DNA of 49,670 nt from DASZHJ01 sp035581425 (GTDB taxonomy: Bacteria > Pseudomonadota > Alphaproteobacteria > ATCC43930 > CGMCC-115725): contig DATJVP010000068.1 of NCBI GenBank assembly GCA_035581425.1, positions 1 through 49,670 on the forward strand. Reading direction: 5' to 3'. The translations under genes were made by a program, and so were the position numbers. Position 1 is the stretch's first letter. Each line of letters begins with the position of its first letter. Positions 33,228-41,699 of the stretch are shown here, in pieces. The notes beneath the pieces were generated by a model, which searched no databases, was not told where the DNA came from, and saw nothing but the letters and a program-made list of their open reading frames with translations.

Positions 33228-33857
33228 TCAGCCTTTGATGCTCGGCCTTTGCGCCATCGCCTCGTGCCAGCGCCGGAGTGCGGGGCAATGTTCGGGCACG
33301 GTCATCTTCACCCACTTCGCGAAATCGACGCTGAGGAAGGCCGTGATGTCGGCGATGGTGAAGCGCTCGCCCGCGACGAAGGCGCTCTCGGCGAGCTCCG
33401 CGTCGAGCCGCTCCATGAAGCGCGCGATGCGCGCGCGCCCGCGCTCGGCGAGCGCCGGTATCTGCGGATAGTCGTCGCGGCCGGGGATTGCCCGGGTCTT
33501 GAAGGCGGGCGTGGTATTGCGGAAGGCCTCCATCACCGCGTAGAAACCGTCGCGCTCCATCTGGCGTTGGCGCATCTCTATGAGTGCTTGCTCGCGCGGG
33601 GTGCCGCCCATGAGCCGGGGCTCCGGCTGCGTCTCCTCGAAATAGCGGCAGATCGCGATCGCGTCGGTGATACGCGTGCCGTCGTCGAGCTCGAGGACCG
33701 GAACGGTGCAGTCGGGATTGACGGCGCGAAAGGCCTCCGAGAACTGCTCGCCTGCGCGCAAGTCGATCTGCACCGTCGGCACGGCGATGCCCTTCTCGCG
33801 CAGGAAGATGGTGACGCGGCGCGGGCTCGGCGCTGCTGCGTAGTCGTAGAGCTTCAT
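33228..33857 (-). CDS. Glutathione S-transferase family protein
   Basis: A 209-residue cytosolic GST. The N-terminal thioredoxin-like half starts MKLYDYAAAPSPRRVTIFL, with Ser or Tyr as likely glutathione-activating residue, and has the cis-Pro segment CTVPVLELDDGTRITDA. The C-terminal helical half has FTIADITAFLSVDFAKW. It conjugates glutathione or acts as a related reductase; substrate unknown. Stand-alone or co-transcribed with the IalB gene upstream on the same strand (37 bp gap). Confidence 0.92.
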   Translation of the reverse strand: MKLYDYAAAPSPRRVTIFLREKGIAVPTVQIDLRAGEQFSEAFRAVNPDCTVPVLELDDGTRITDAIAICRYFEETQPEPRLMGGTPREQALIEMRQRQMERDGFYAVMEAFRNTTPAFKTRAIPGRDDYPQIPALAERGRARIARFMERLDAELAESAFVAGERFTIADITAFLSVDFAKWVKMTVPEHCPALRRWHEAMAQRPSIKG

Positions 33858-33894
33858 GCGTGTCCTTTCCCGCCGCGGCGCGGCGGTGCGGCGC

Positions 33895-34479
33895 TCACCG
33901 CTTGACTCCGCAGGCCTTGTCGATCTCGCCGATGGACTGGGAGAAGCCCGCGAGCGAGAAGGTATCGAGCGTGTTGGTGCCGCGCGCGGAGGTCCCCTTC
34001 ACCACCACCTGCTTGCCCTTCGCCAGCGCCTCCGTGATCGCCTTGTCGGTCGCGGGATCGCGTGCCCAGGCTCCTTCCTTGCTGGTGAAGAGCGTGAACT
34101 TTTTCTGATCGATGTTGACCTCGACCTCGCTCCCCTCCTTGAAGGGATAGCCCGCGGCGAAATTGACGACGTTGTAGGATTTCTCCGAGGGGCGGTGCGT
34201 GATCGAGAGATGGATCTCGCCGCGCTTCAAGCCGGCGGGCTCGCTCTTCTGCGGGTGCCCTACGAGGTAGCAAGCCTTGGAAGTCTTCCCGGTCTCCATG
34301 AAGGCGGGCCAGATCTGCGAGTCGTTGAGACGGTCGATCTTCGGCGGCTCCGGCGCGGGCTTCGCGGGAGTCGCAGCGGGCTTCGTGGCACTCGGCGCCG
34401 ACTGCGGGGCCTGCGCGAGCGCGGGCGAGGCAGCGATGACGAATGCGACGATGGGAGCGAGGAAGGGGCGAACTTCCAT
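33895..34479 (-). CDS. Invasion-associated locus B (IalB)-family protein
   Basis: A 194-residue exported protein. A signal peptide ends near ALAQAP, then a Pro/Ala-rich linker (~25-50). The IalB domain follows with ACYLVGHPQKSEPAGLKRGE, FAAGYPFKEGSEVEV and the terminal AGFSQSIGEIDKACGV, including the paired Cys that probably form a disulfide. IalB proteins are widespread in free-living alphaproteobacteria, and the invasion name comes from Bartonella only. It precedes the GST gene by 37 bp. Confidence 0.87.
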   Translation of the reverse strand: MEVRPFLAPIVAFVIAASPALAQAPQSAPSATKPAATPAKPAPEPPKIDRLNDSQIWPAFMETGKTSKACYLVGHPQKSEPAGLKRGEIHLSITHRPSEKSYNVVNFAAGYPFKEGSEVEVNIDQKKFTLFTSKEGAWARDPATDKAITEALAKGKQVVVKGTSARGTNTLDTFSLAGFSQSIGEIDKACGVKR

Positions 34480-34629
34480 GGTGTGCTACAATACTGACCG
34501 CGGCGCATCGTGCCAAGCGCGCTCGGCGCTTGCATCCACGGCGAGCGCCGTGCAAGGTGGTCGCTTCGATTAGAGGCCCACGTGATCCTCGTAAAATTCT
34601 CGACATATTCGACGAAGGTGCATTGAGCG

Positions 34630-35610
34630 ATGCGCGCGGTGCTCTGTCGCGAGTACGGCCCGCTCGAGAAGCTCGAGGTGACGGAGCTGCCTTCGTCTCC
34701 GATCACGCCCGGCGCCGTTCGCGTCGCCGTCCACGCCGCGGGAATCAATTTCGCGGACCTGCTGATCGTCCAGGGGAAGTATCAGGAGAAGCCGCCGCTT
34801 CCCTTCAGCCCGGGCTTCGAGATCGCGGGTGTCGTGACCGAGCTCGGGCCCGGCGTTGCGGGTGCGAGGCTTGGCGAGCGCGTTCTCGGCATCATGGAGC
34901 ATGGCGCTTACGCCGATGAGGCGGTGTTGCCGGCGGAGCGCGTCATTCCGATTCCCGACGGCATGGATTTCGCGCTCGCCGCGGGCTTTCCCGTGGCCTA
35001 TGGCACCTCGCACGGCGCGCTCGACTGGCGTGCACGGCTCCGCGCGGGCGAGAGCCTGCTCGTGCTGGGTGCTGCGGGCGGTGTCGGCCTCACCGCAGTC
35101 GAGATCGGCAAGGCGATGGGTGCGACCGTGATCGCCGTCGCGGGCGGGCCCGAGAAGCTCGAGATCGCGCGAAGGCAAGGTGCCCATCATCTCATCGACT
35201 ACGCCCGCGAGGACATGCGCGCGCGGATCAAGGAGATCACCGGCGGGCGCGGCGTCGACGTCGCCTACGATCCCGTCGGCGGCGACGCCTTCGATCAGGC
35301 GCTGCGCTCGATCGCCTGGGGCGGACGCATCATCGTGATCGGCTTCGCTGCGGGTCGCATCCAGCAGATTCCCGCCAACATCGTCCTAGTCAAGAATTGC
35401 GACGTGATCGGATTTTTCTGGGGCTCCTACCGGCGGCATCGGCCCGCGCTGGTGCGGGAGTCGCTGGAGACGCTGCTCCGCTGGTTCGCCCAGGGGAAGC
35501 TAAAGCCGCATGTCTCGCACCGCTTTGATCTCGCGGAGGCGCCGCGGGCGATGGCGCTGCTGGCGGAGCGCAAGGCCACGGGGAAAGTCGTACTGACGAC
35601 GGGCCGCTGA
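34630..35610 (+). CDS. NADPH:quinone oxidoreductase, zinc-independent MDR family
   Basis: A 326-residue medium-chain dehydrogenase/reductase. It has the GroES-like start (GINFADLLIVQGKY, PGFEIAGVV) and the Rossmann site VLGAAGGVGLTAVEIGKAMG for NADPH. The zinc ligands of alcohol dehydrogenases are absent, which together with the QOR-type lid (IGFAAGRIQQIPANIVLVKN) puts it in the quinone oxidoreductase group. Substrate not determined. Single gene, divergent from ialB, 150 bp between starts. Confidence 0.9.
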   Translation: MRAVLCREYGPLEKLEVTELPSSPITPGAVRVAVHAAGINFADLLIVQGKYQEKPPLPFSPGFEIAGVVTELGPGVAGARLGERVLGIMEHGAYADEAVLPAERVIPIPDGMDFALAAGFPVAYGTSHGALDWRARLRAGESLLVLGAAGGVGLTAVEIGKAMGATVIAVAGGPEKLEIARRQGAHHLIDYAREDMRARIKEITGGRGVDVAYDPVGGDAFDQALRSIAWGGRIIVIGFAAGRIQQIPANIVLVKNCDVIGFFWGSYRRHRPALVRESLETLLRWFAQGKLKPHVSHRFDLAEAPRAMALLAERKATGKVVLTTGR

Positions 35611-35623
35611 GCGCGGCCGCGCC

Positions 35624-36316
35624 TCAGTGGAGGATGGCGCTCACCTGAAGCGGGTTCGGCTCGTGGAGCCACCAGCCGGTCTCATTGATCGAGTAGTAGG
35701 GCCGATAGTGCTGGACGCTCTCGACCGGCACGACCTCGGAGATCTGGTTGTCGAGAATCAGCGCCTTGCCGTCGACATAGGCGACGAGCACCGCGTGGTC
35801 CTGGCCGCGCCGCGTGTCGCGCAGCACCACGAGGCGGAGCCGCTCGTTCGGAACGCCCGCGGCCCGCAAGGCCATGAACTTCGCAATCGCGTAGTCCTGG
35901 CACTGGCCGCTGCGCAAGAAGAACTCGTAGGGCGTCTCCCAGTAATTCGCCTCGTGCCAATTGACGGCGGAGGGAATGTAGGGATAGCGGTTGACGAGCG
36001 CGTTGACCGCGTCGAGTTTCTCGCGCATGCCCAGGGGCTGCAGCATCGCAACAATGCGACTCCACTCCCGCGGCTCGCAGCCGCTGAGTTGGCCGGGACC
36101 GCAAACCGGAAGCCCTGCCGCGCGCGCATGCTCCCAGCGTTGGAGCATTCCCGTCCATTTGTAAAAGCGGTCGATCTCGTCGGAATGTGTCTCGGCGGTG
36201 CCGAAAAGCCGCGGATAAGCGACCGCCTCGACCCCGGCCTGGCGCGCCTGCGCATTCATGCCCGCGAGTGCGAGCGCAAAGAGTGCCAACGCCACTGCAA
36301 TGTGCGTGCGGCGCAT
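35624..36316 (-). CDS. LapG-like transglutaminase-fold cysteine protease (BTLCP)
   Basis: A 230-residue exported protein of the bacterial transglutaminase-like cysteine proteinase family. A Sec signal ends near NAQARQ. The triad is complete: C139 (RSGQCQDYAIAK), H174 (GQDHAVLVAY) and D189 (ALILDNQ). LapG in Pseudomonas cleaves a surface adhesin under control of the c-di-GMP receptor LapD; neither is in the window, so the substrate here is unknown. The W-x-E-A-N-Y-W region near residues 118-126 is typical of family members. Convergent with the QOR gene. Confidence 0.9.
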   Translation of the reverse strand: MRRTHIAVALALFALALAGMNAQARQAGVEAVAYPRLFGTAETHSDEIDRFYKWTGMLQRWEHARAAGLPVCGPGQLSGCEPREWSRIVAMLQPLGMREKLDAVNALVNRYPYIPSAVNWHEANYWETPYEFFLRSGQCQDYAIAKFMALRAAGVPNERLRLVVLRDTRRGQDHAVLVAYVDGKALILDNQISEVVPVESVQHYRPYYSINETGWWLHEPNPLQVSAILH

Positions 36317-36504
36317 GAAGGTGCCCCGTTCGGTGGCCCCGCTATCTCCGTCGGAGACCGGAAGCTTTGCGTCGCCGGATCGCTCCGGGTTTGCCGTTTC
36401 GTGGTGGCGCCTCGCTCGAGGCGTCGTCGAATGCCGTGGACGCTACACCGCGCGCATTAATGCGGCCTGAATGAGCAATCGTATTTTATGAAAACTCGAA
36501 TGCG

Positions 36505-36550
36505 GCGCGGCGAGTAAGCTCGATAGTGATGGGACGACGCGTCGTGCGTC
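36505..36550. repeat. 46-bp dispersed intergenic repeat, copy 1
   Basis: This intergenic stretch matches 47253-47298 at 43 of 46 positions with no gap. All three differences are G/A or T/C changes. Its centre is AGTAAGCTCGATAGTGATGG. The end can form GACGC-N5-GCGTC on the minus strand. It starts 20 bp after the DinB stop on the minus strand and lies before the LapG-like gene. Confidence 0.75.
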
Positions 36551-36570
36551 CTGCAGAGAAGCGAATTCGC

Positions 36571-37056
36571 TCAGCGCAGGAAGAGGATCAGGTCGAGCGG
36601 CGGTGGGGCGACTTCGGTCTGCGAGAGCATGTCGTGGACTTGCCCGCGGTGATGCGTTTGATGATTGAAGAGGTGGGCGAGCACGCGGCGGAGCGGCGTG
36701 CGATGACGCTCGCCACGGGTCGTCAGATAGTCGAGCGGCCGATCGAGTGCGGTCCGGTCGAGCGCCTCGACGACGCGGACGAGACGTTGGTCCTCCGCGA
36801 CGCGCGCGACCGAAAGCGCGAGGAAGTCGCCGTAGAGAATCTGATCGAGCGCGAGCTTCTCCGGCCTCGCCTCGATCCTGCCAAGCCAGATGCGGTCGCC
36901 GACGAGGAGATGGTTGAGCGTCGCGTGGATGGAGCCGAAGAAGGATTGTCTCGGCTTCATGTATTCGCTTTCGGGCAATTTGCCGCAGGCGGCGTAGAGA
37001 CGCTCGTTGGCCCAGGCGTTGTAGCGGGCGAAATCGAGGAAATAGGGATCGTGCAT
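36571..37056 (-). CDS. DinB-family four-helix metal-binding protein
   Basis: A 161-residue cytosolic DinB/YfiT-like protein. The likely metal triad is H49 (ATLNHLLVGDRIWLGR), H132 and H136 (LFNHQTHHRGQ), in the DinB pattern. Characteristic starting helix: FARYNAWANERLYAAC. Many such proteins are thiol-dependent (bacillithiol or mycothiol) S-transferases; in this group the substrate is unknown. The ATG at 37056 follows GGAGG; an ORF extension to 37164 is not needed. Divergent from the GNAT gene. Confidence 0.88.
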   Translation of the reverse strand: MHDPYFLDFARYNAWANERLYAACGKLPESEYMKPRQSFFGSIHATLNHLLVGDRIWLGRIEARPEKLALDQILYGDFLALSVARVAEDQRLVRVVEALDRTALDRPLDYLTTRGERHRTPLRRVLAHLFNHQTHHRGQVHDMLSQTEVAPPPLDLILFLR

Positions 37057-37228
37057 TCCGTGCCTCCATCGCGCGATGGCAAGGCAGATATTTGCGCGAA
37101 GCTTACTCCCTTGCGCCGATGCGCGCGAGGACCGGACGGCATTAACCCTTTTAGTCTTGCCCACGCAACGGGACTCGTCATGCGTGCATTGCCTGCGCTA
37201 GGATCGGTCCCGGAGGGGAGGCGAGCCC

Positions 37229-37798
37229 ATGCTGTTCGTTCGTCCGGCGATCCGTGAGGACGCGGCCGAAATTGCAAGGATCGACGTCGAGACCTGGCGT
37301 AGCGCCTACGCAGGGATACTCCCTGACAAGGTGCTTCTGGGACTTGGCCGCGACCGCCTGCGGTCGGACTGGCAATCGCAGCTCGCTCATCGCCCCGACG
37401 ACGTGCGCGTCGCCGAGTGGACGGGGGCAGGCGTCGTGGGCTTCGGGAGCTGCGGCCCCGCGCGGCAGCCGATCGAAGGCCTCAGCGGCGAGGTTCACAC
37501 GCTCTACGTGGCGCAGGATCACCAGGGTCGCGGCGTCGGTCGCGCATTGCTGCTGGCGCTCTTCCGGCGGCTCGTTGCGAGCGGACAGATCTCTGCGGTG
37601 GTCTGGGTGCTGCGAGAAAATCCCGGGCGGTTCTTCTACGAGCGCATGGGCGGCAAGCTCGTGGGACATCGGAAAATCCCTGTAGGCGGCGAGCCGATTC
37701 CCGCAGTCGCCTACGGTTGGCGCGACCTTGCTGCCGCCGTGCGGACCGGCGGCCGTTCAGTCCGCCCCCTTGCGGACGAGGGTCCATCGTCGCTGTGA
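37229..37798 (+). CDS. GNAT-family N-acetyltransferase
   Basis: A 189-residue GNAT protein that moves an acetyl group from acetyl-CoA to an unknown amine. The CoA-binding motif A is VHTLYVAQDHQGRGVGRALL (Q-x-x-G-x-G/A form), and motif B is WVLRENPGRFFYERMGGKL. The start is IRPAIRED-like (MLFVRPAIREDAAEIARIDV). Its TGA touches the possible GTG start of the acyl-CoA ligase (GTGA at 37795-37798), so the two genes may be coupled. Confidence 0.9.
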   Translation: MLFVRPAIREDAAEIARIDVETWRSAYAGILPDKVLLGLGRDRLRSDWQSQLAHRPDDVRVAEWTGAGVVGFGSCGPARQPIEGLSGEVHTLYVAQDHQGRGVGRALLLALFRRLVASGQISAVVWVLRENPGRFFYERMGGKLVGHRKIPVGGEPIPAVAYGWRDLAAAVRTGGRSVRPLADEGPSSL

Positions 37799-37821
37799 AC
37801 CTCGCAGCCGCGAGGCCGTTC

Positions 37822-39510
37822 ATGACTGCCGAGCTCTGGGAGCGTTCCTATCCGAAGGGTGTGAACTGGGGCGAGCCCCTCCCGCCGCCCGAGCCTGTCG
37901 AGCGTATCCTCGAGCGCGCGGCCGAGCGTTGGCCGGAGCGGACCGCCTGCGATTTCTATGGCCGCCGTATCTCCTTCGCGGAATGGCTCCGTCTCGCGCG
38001 TCGCGTCGCCAAGGGTTTCAAGGCGCTGGGCGTCGGGCCCGGCGTCTCGGTCGGGCTCCATCTTCCGAACACGCCGCACTATCTCGTCTGTTTCTTCGGT
38101 GTGATCCTCGCGGGCGGGCGCGTCGTCAATTTCAGCCCGCTCTACGCGCCGCGCGAGCTTCTGGGCCAGCTCCTCGATTCCGAGACCGAAGTGATGGTGA
38201 CGCTCGATCTGCCGCAGCTCTATCCGCAGATCGCGGCGCTCCGCGGCAAGGGCAAGCTCCATACGGTGGTCGTGGCGAGCCTTGCCGATTTCATGCCGGA
38301 GCCGGTCGCGCGAGTGGTCGCGGGGCCGGCTGCCGAGCGCCTCTCCGGTCCCGGCCGCGAGATCGACTTCGCGGCGCTCCTGGAGAACGACGGGATCGTT
38401 CCTCAGCCGGTACGGGGGCCGCTCCAGGAGGAAATCGCGGTCCTGCAATACACCGGCGGCACTACCGGCGAGCCCAAGGGTGCAATGCTCACTCACGCCA
38501 ATTTGAGCGCGGTGATCGCGATCCGCGAGCGCTGGTTCAAGGGCGTACTCGAGGAGGGAAAGTTCGCGGCGCTCGCGGTGCTGCCGCTCTTCCATGTCTA
38601 CGGCATGAGCATGGTCATGCTCGCCGCCGCCGCCAGCGGCACGGAGCTCATCCTCCACCTCCGCTTCGATGCCGAGCGCGTGCTCCAGGACATCGCGCAA
38701 AAGCGCCCGGCGATCTTTGCGGGGGTGCCCACGATGTTCGCGGCGCTGCTGCAGCATCCGAGGATTCGCGACTACGATCTGACCTCGCTCGTCCATTGCG
38801 GCTCCGGCGGTGCGCCGCTGCCATTGGAGATACAGCAGGGCTTCAGTCGCCTCATCGGCCATACCATCGCCGAAGGCTACGGGCTCACCGAAGCGGCGCC
38901 GATTGTGACGCTTGCTCCCCATGAGGCGAGCGTGCGTCCGGGCACGGTCGGGCTTCCCTGTCCCAACACCACCGTCGAGATCCTCGATCTCGAGACCGGT
39001 ACCCGTGTCCTGCCGCCCGGCGAGAAAGGCGAGATTTGCGTGCGCGGGCCCCAGGTGATGATGGGCTACTGGAAGCGCCCGGAGGCGACCGCCGCGGCGC
39101 TTGCGGGCGGGCGGCTGCACACCGGCGACATCGGGTTCCTCGACGATGCCGGGTTCCTCACCCTCGTCGACCGCAAGAAGGACATGATCATTTCCGGCGG
39201 CTTCAACGTCTTCCCGCGCGTCATCGAGGAAGCGATCTACGAGCATCCCGCGGTCGCGGAGGTGACGGTGATCGGCGTTCCCGATCCGCGCCGCGGCCAG
39301 GCTGCCAAGGCGTTCATCGCCCTGAAGCCGGGCGCGACCCTAGGCTTCGAGGACCTTAAGGCCTTTCTTGGTGAGCGGATCGGGAAACACGAGATGCCTG
39401 CGGAAATGGAGCTTCGCTCGAGCCTGCCGAAGACTTCCGTCGGCAAGCTCTCGAAGAAGGAGCTGGTCGCGGAGGAGCTCGCCAAAAGAAACGCGGCCGC
39501 GCCCCCCTGA
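37822..39510 (+). CDS. fadD: Long-chain fatty-acid--CoA ligase, AMP-forming
   Basis: A 562-residue adenylate-forming enzyme that activates fatty acids to acyl-CoA with ATP. Motifs: AMP-binding YTGGTTGEPKGAM; FHVYGM; acyl/adenine pocket EGYGLTEAAPI; LHTGDIGFLDDAGFLTLVDR; terminal catalytic Lys in SLPKTSVGKLSKKEL. The length and the START-like YPKGVNWGE beginning match FadD-type ligases. ATG 37822 with CGAGG is preferred, but GTG 37795, overlapping the GNAT stop, is possible. A CoA ligase of this type may also act on aromatic or medium-chain acids, and that cannot be told here. Confidence 0.92.
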   Translation: MTAELWERSYPKGVNWGEPLPPPEPVERILERAAERWPERTACDFYGRRISFAEWLRLARRVAKGFKALGVGPGVSVGLHLPNTPHYLVCFFGVILAGGRVVNFSPLYAPRELLGQLLDSETEVMVTLDLPQLYPQIAALRGKGKLHTVVVASLADFMPEPVARVVAGPAAERLSGPGREIDFAALLENDGIVPQPVRGPLQEEIAVLQYTGGTTGEPKGAMLTHANLSAVIAIRERWFKGVLEEGKFAALAVLPLFHVYGMSMVMLAAAASGTELILHLRFDAERVLQDIAQKRPAIFAGVPTMFAALLQHPRIRDYDLTSLVHCGSGGAPLPLEIQQGFSRLIGHTIAEGYGLTEAAPIVTLAPHEASVRPGTVGLPCPNTTVEILDLETGTRVLPPGEKGEICVRGPQVMMGYWKRPEATAAALAGGRLHTGDIGFLDDAGFLTLVDRKKDMIISGGFNVFPRVIEEAIYEHPAVAEVTVIGVPDPRRGQAAKAFIALKPGATLGFEDLKAFLGERIGKHEMPAEMELRSSLPKTSVGKLSKKELVAEELAKRNAAAPP

Positions 39511-39523
39511 GGCCGCGGCCGCG
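39492..39523 (+). terminator. GC-rich hairpin at the fadD stop, possible terminator
   Basis: CGCGGCCGCG at 39492-39501 pairs with the same palindromic sequence at 39514-39523 (10 bp, 12-base loop). It spans the fadD stop codon. There is no T-tract, so termination is uncertain. Confidence 0.35.
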
Positions 39524-39861
39524 CTACTCACTCCTCCAATGTGCTTCCGTTACCAGCCGGCAAAACGACAGCGACATGCCGGCCGACCTACCCCCCGTCC
39601 CCCAAACCGGTCAAACACGACTCTTTCGACGGGCGCAAAAACCCAAACGAGATCGCTACTCCTACGTTCACTTTTCTGCGTCTCAAACAGCGAGCACGTT
39701 ATATGATCCGTAAGTTCTATAATCCAGCAGATAATGCGACCTTAGGACTACAACTCATGCAGAAATCGGCGCCCGCCCCGGCTACTTCGTTGAATCAGTG
39801 ACAGAAATATCTTCTTCTAAAGTGCTGCGGCGAGTTGCCGCATACTGGGGCGAGCGTATGG
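39511..39861. other. 351-bp gene-free stretch, less GC-rich than the rest
   Basis: Between the convergent fadD and ccmI genes. Base composition drops to about half GC in 39600-39840, below the neighbouring genes. It holds a hairpin GCCGGCA/TGCCGGC (39556-39562 with 39777-39783 is not meant; the arms are 39556-39562 and 39577-39583) and another TGCGGC-GAGTT-GCCGCA (39826-39842) just past the ccmI stop that might end ccm transcription. A 32-codon open frame at 39704-39801 lacks a ribosome site. I see no gene. Confidence 0.5.
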
Positions 39862-41232
39862 CTAGTCTCCCCCGGAAATGGCGGCAAGGGCGGCGGCAAC
39901 GGTCCTGTGCTCTGCGCTTTCCGGCGGCAGCAGCGTCAGCAGCTTTTGCCAGCGCGCCTTAGCCTCCTCCGGGCGCCGCGCTTGCGCTGCGGCGAGGCCC
40001 AGGTACCAGAGCACCCGCGGTTCCTCCGGCTCGAGTGTTTCCAGGCGCTTCAGTACGGCGATAACGCCGTCAGGCACGGGGTCCGTCGGTGCCCGTCCTG
40101 TCATCAGCGCGTCGACTTCATGCGTGAGGATGCTGGCATCCTCGGGCGCGAGTGCGGCCGCGCGATCATAGGCGGCGACGGCCTTATCGGGCTCGTGCAA
40201 CACCTCGTAGGCGCGGGCGAGACGAAGCCATCCCTGGAGATCGTCGGGCTTTGCCTCGAGACGCGCGGCGAGGCGCTCGACCATGCCGCGCACCATCTTG
40301 GCGCGCTCTTCCGGCGTGAGGTTGGCGGCGGCAGAGAGATCCTCCTGCGACGGGCCCGGCGTGCCCGCCGGCGGTGCCGGCACGGGGAGCCCCGCGGCCT
40401 TCGCGGTCTCCTCGATCCTCTGGCGAACGGTCGGGACCCAGGCGGCGCCGGGTGGCGAGTCCGCGAGAAGCTTCTGCCAGGCGTCGATCGCGGCTTGCGC
40501 GTTCCCCGCCTGCGCATCCGCGAGCGCGAGATAAAAGCGCGCGGCGGGGTTCTGCGGATCGCGCGCGAGAGTCCTGGTGAAGGCCTCGCGCGCCGCCGGG
40601 GTCACCACCCCTTCCGCGGCGAGCACGAGCATCTCGCCGTAGCTTCCCTCGATGTCCGCTCGTCCGTTCGTGAGCGCCAGCGCGCGGCGATAGGCCTCGG
40701 CACTCGCGTCCCAATGCTCGAGCGTTTGCTGAGTCCGCGCGAGAAGCAGCCAGGACTCGGCATCGTCCGGCGTCTGCACGAGCTTCGCTTGGAGCGCCGC
40801 CACCGCCTGCTCGAGACCGTGCCCTCTACTTGCCTGCGCCGCCGCGCGCTCCCCCCCGCGCGCGTCGTAGGGCAGATCCGGGAGCTGCGGCGAGCCGTTC
40901 AGCAGATAGATCCCCGCGGCACCCAGCGGCACGAGGAGTGCCAGGGTCAGGACCGCGGCGCGCGGGACGGGCGCGGGCTGCGGCGCTGCCGAGGTCTCCG
41001 CCGCCGCCGTCCCGAGCAGGCGGCGCTCCACCTCGAGCCGTGCAGAATCCGCCTCGCCGGCGCTAAGCACGCCCCGCGCGCGGTCGCGCTCGATCTCCGC
41101 GAGTTGGTCGCGATAGACCGCGCGATCGTAGGCGGCGCGGCCGGGAGAGCCGCGTCGCGCGCCCGCGAGCGGCAGGATCGCGAGCGCGACCACCATCCCC
41201 GCAAGCACCGCGAAGGCGAGCCAGACGAGCAT
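39862..41232 (-). CDS. ccmI: Cytochrome c maturation protein CcmI (CycH)
   Basis: A 456-residue apocytochrome c chaperone. It has two N-terminal membrane helices (about 1-22 and 95-115) flanking a cytoplasmic coiled loop with DRAVYRDQLAEIERDRARGV, the standard CcmI start. The C-terminal periplasmic half is TPR-like (SWLLLARTQQTLEHWDASAE, GWLRLARAYEVLHEPDKAVA). It presents reduced apocytochrome to the haem-ligase. It is last in the ccm operon, 2 bp after ccmH. Confidence 0.94.
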   Translation of the reverse strand: MLVWLAFAVLAGMVVALAILPLAGARRGSPGRAAYDRAVYRDQLAEIERDRARGVLSAGEADSARLEVERRLLGTAAAETSAAPQPAPVPRAAVLTLALLVPLGAAGIYLLNGSPQLPDLPYDARGGERAAAQASRGHGLEQAVAALQAKLVQTPDDAESWLLLARTQQTLEHWDASAEAYRRALALTNGRADIEGSYGEMLVLAAEGVVTPAAREAFTRTLARDPQNPAARFYLALADAQAGNAQAAIDAWQKLLADSPPGAAWVPTVRQRIEETAKAAGLPVPAPPAGTPGPSQEDLSAAANLTPEERAKMVRGMVERLAARLEAKPDDLQGWLRLARAYEVLHEPDKAVAAYDRAAALAPEDASILTHEVDALMTGRAPTDPVPDGVIAVLKRLETLEPEEPRVLWYLGLAAAQARRPEEAKARWQKLLTLLPPESAEHRTVAAALAAISGGD

Positions 41233-41234
41233 GC

Positions 41235-41699
41235 TCAGCGACCCTCGGACAGGAGCTTCGCGAGCTTGCGGCGCTCCTCCGGCGTGAGCGGCGGCGGTTC
41301 CATGCTGGCCGCGCGGCCGCGTCGGCGCAGGTAGGCAACGACGCCCGCCGCTCCCAGGAGCAACAGCGCGAAAGGCCCGAACCAGAGGAGATAGGTGTCG
41401 CGCTCGACCGGCGGCTTCAGCAGGATGAAGGCGCCGTAGCGGCTCACGAGGAACTGCCGCACCTGCTCGTCGCTGTCGCCGTCCCTGAGCCGCTCGCGGA
41501 TGAGCACGCGGAGGTCGTGTGCGAGCTCAGCGTTGGAATCGTCGAGCGACTGGTTCTGGCAGACGAGGCAGCGTAGCCCCGCGCTGATCGCACGCGCCCG
41601 CGCCTCGAGCGCGGGATCGTCGAGCCGCTCGCCCGGCTCGACCGCAAGCGCCGCGGCCGTCATCCACACCATTAGCAGCAGTGCCAGCAGCGCCCTCAT
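41235..41699 (-). CDS. ccmH: Cytochrome c maturation thioreductase CcmH
   Basis: A 154-residue membrane-anchored protein. A signal peptide (~1-20) precedes the redox motif C44 and C47 in LRCLVCQNQSL, the invariant LRCxxCQ. A TM helix at ~106-124 is followed by a short cytoplasmic tail. CcmH reduces the apocytochrome CXXCH cysteines using electrons from CcmG. The ATG overlaps the ccmG stop (ATGA); the upstream in-frame region is not coding. Confidence 0.95.
   Translation of the reverse strand: MRALLALLLMVWMTAAALAVEPGERLDDPALEARARAISAGLRCLVCQNQSLDDSNAELAHDLRVLIRERLRDGDSDEQVRQFLVSRYGAFILLKPPVERDTYLLWFGPFALLLLGAAGVVAYLRRRGRAASMEPPPLTPEERRKLAKLLSEGR

Noticed and set aside
39704..39801. 32-codon open frame in the lower-GC gap
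   Set aside because: No ribosome site and no resemblance to known short proteins.
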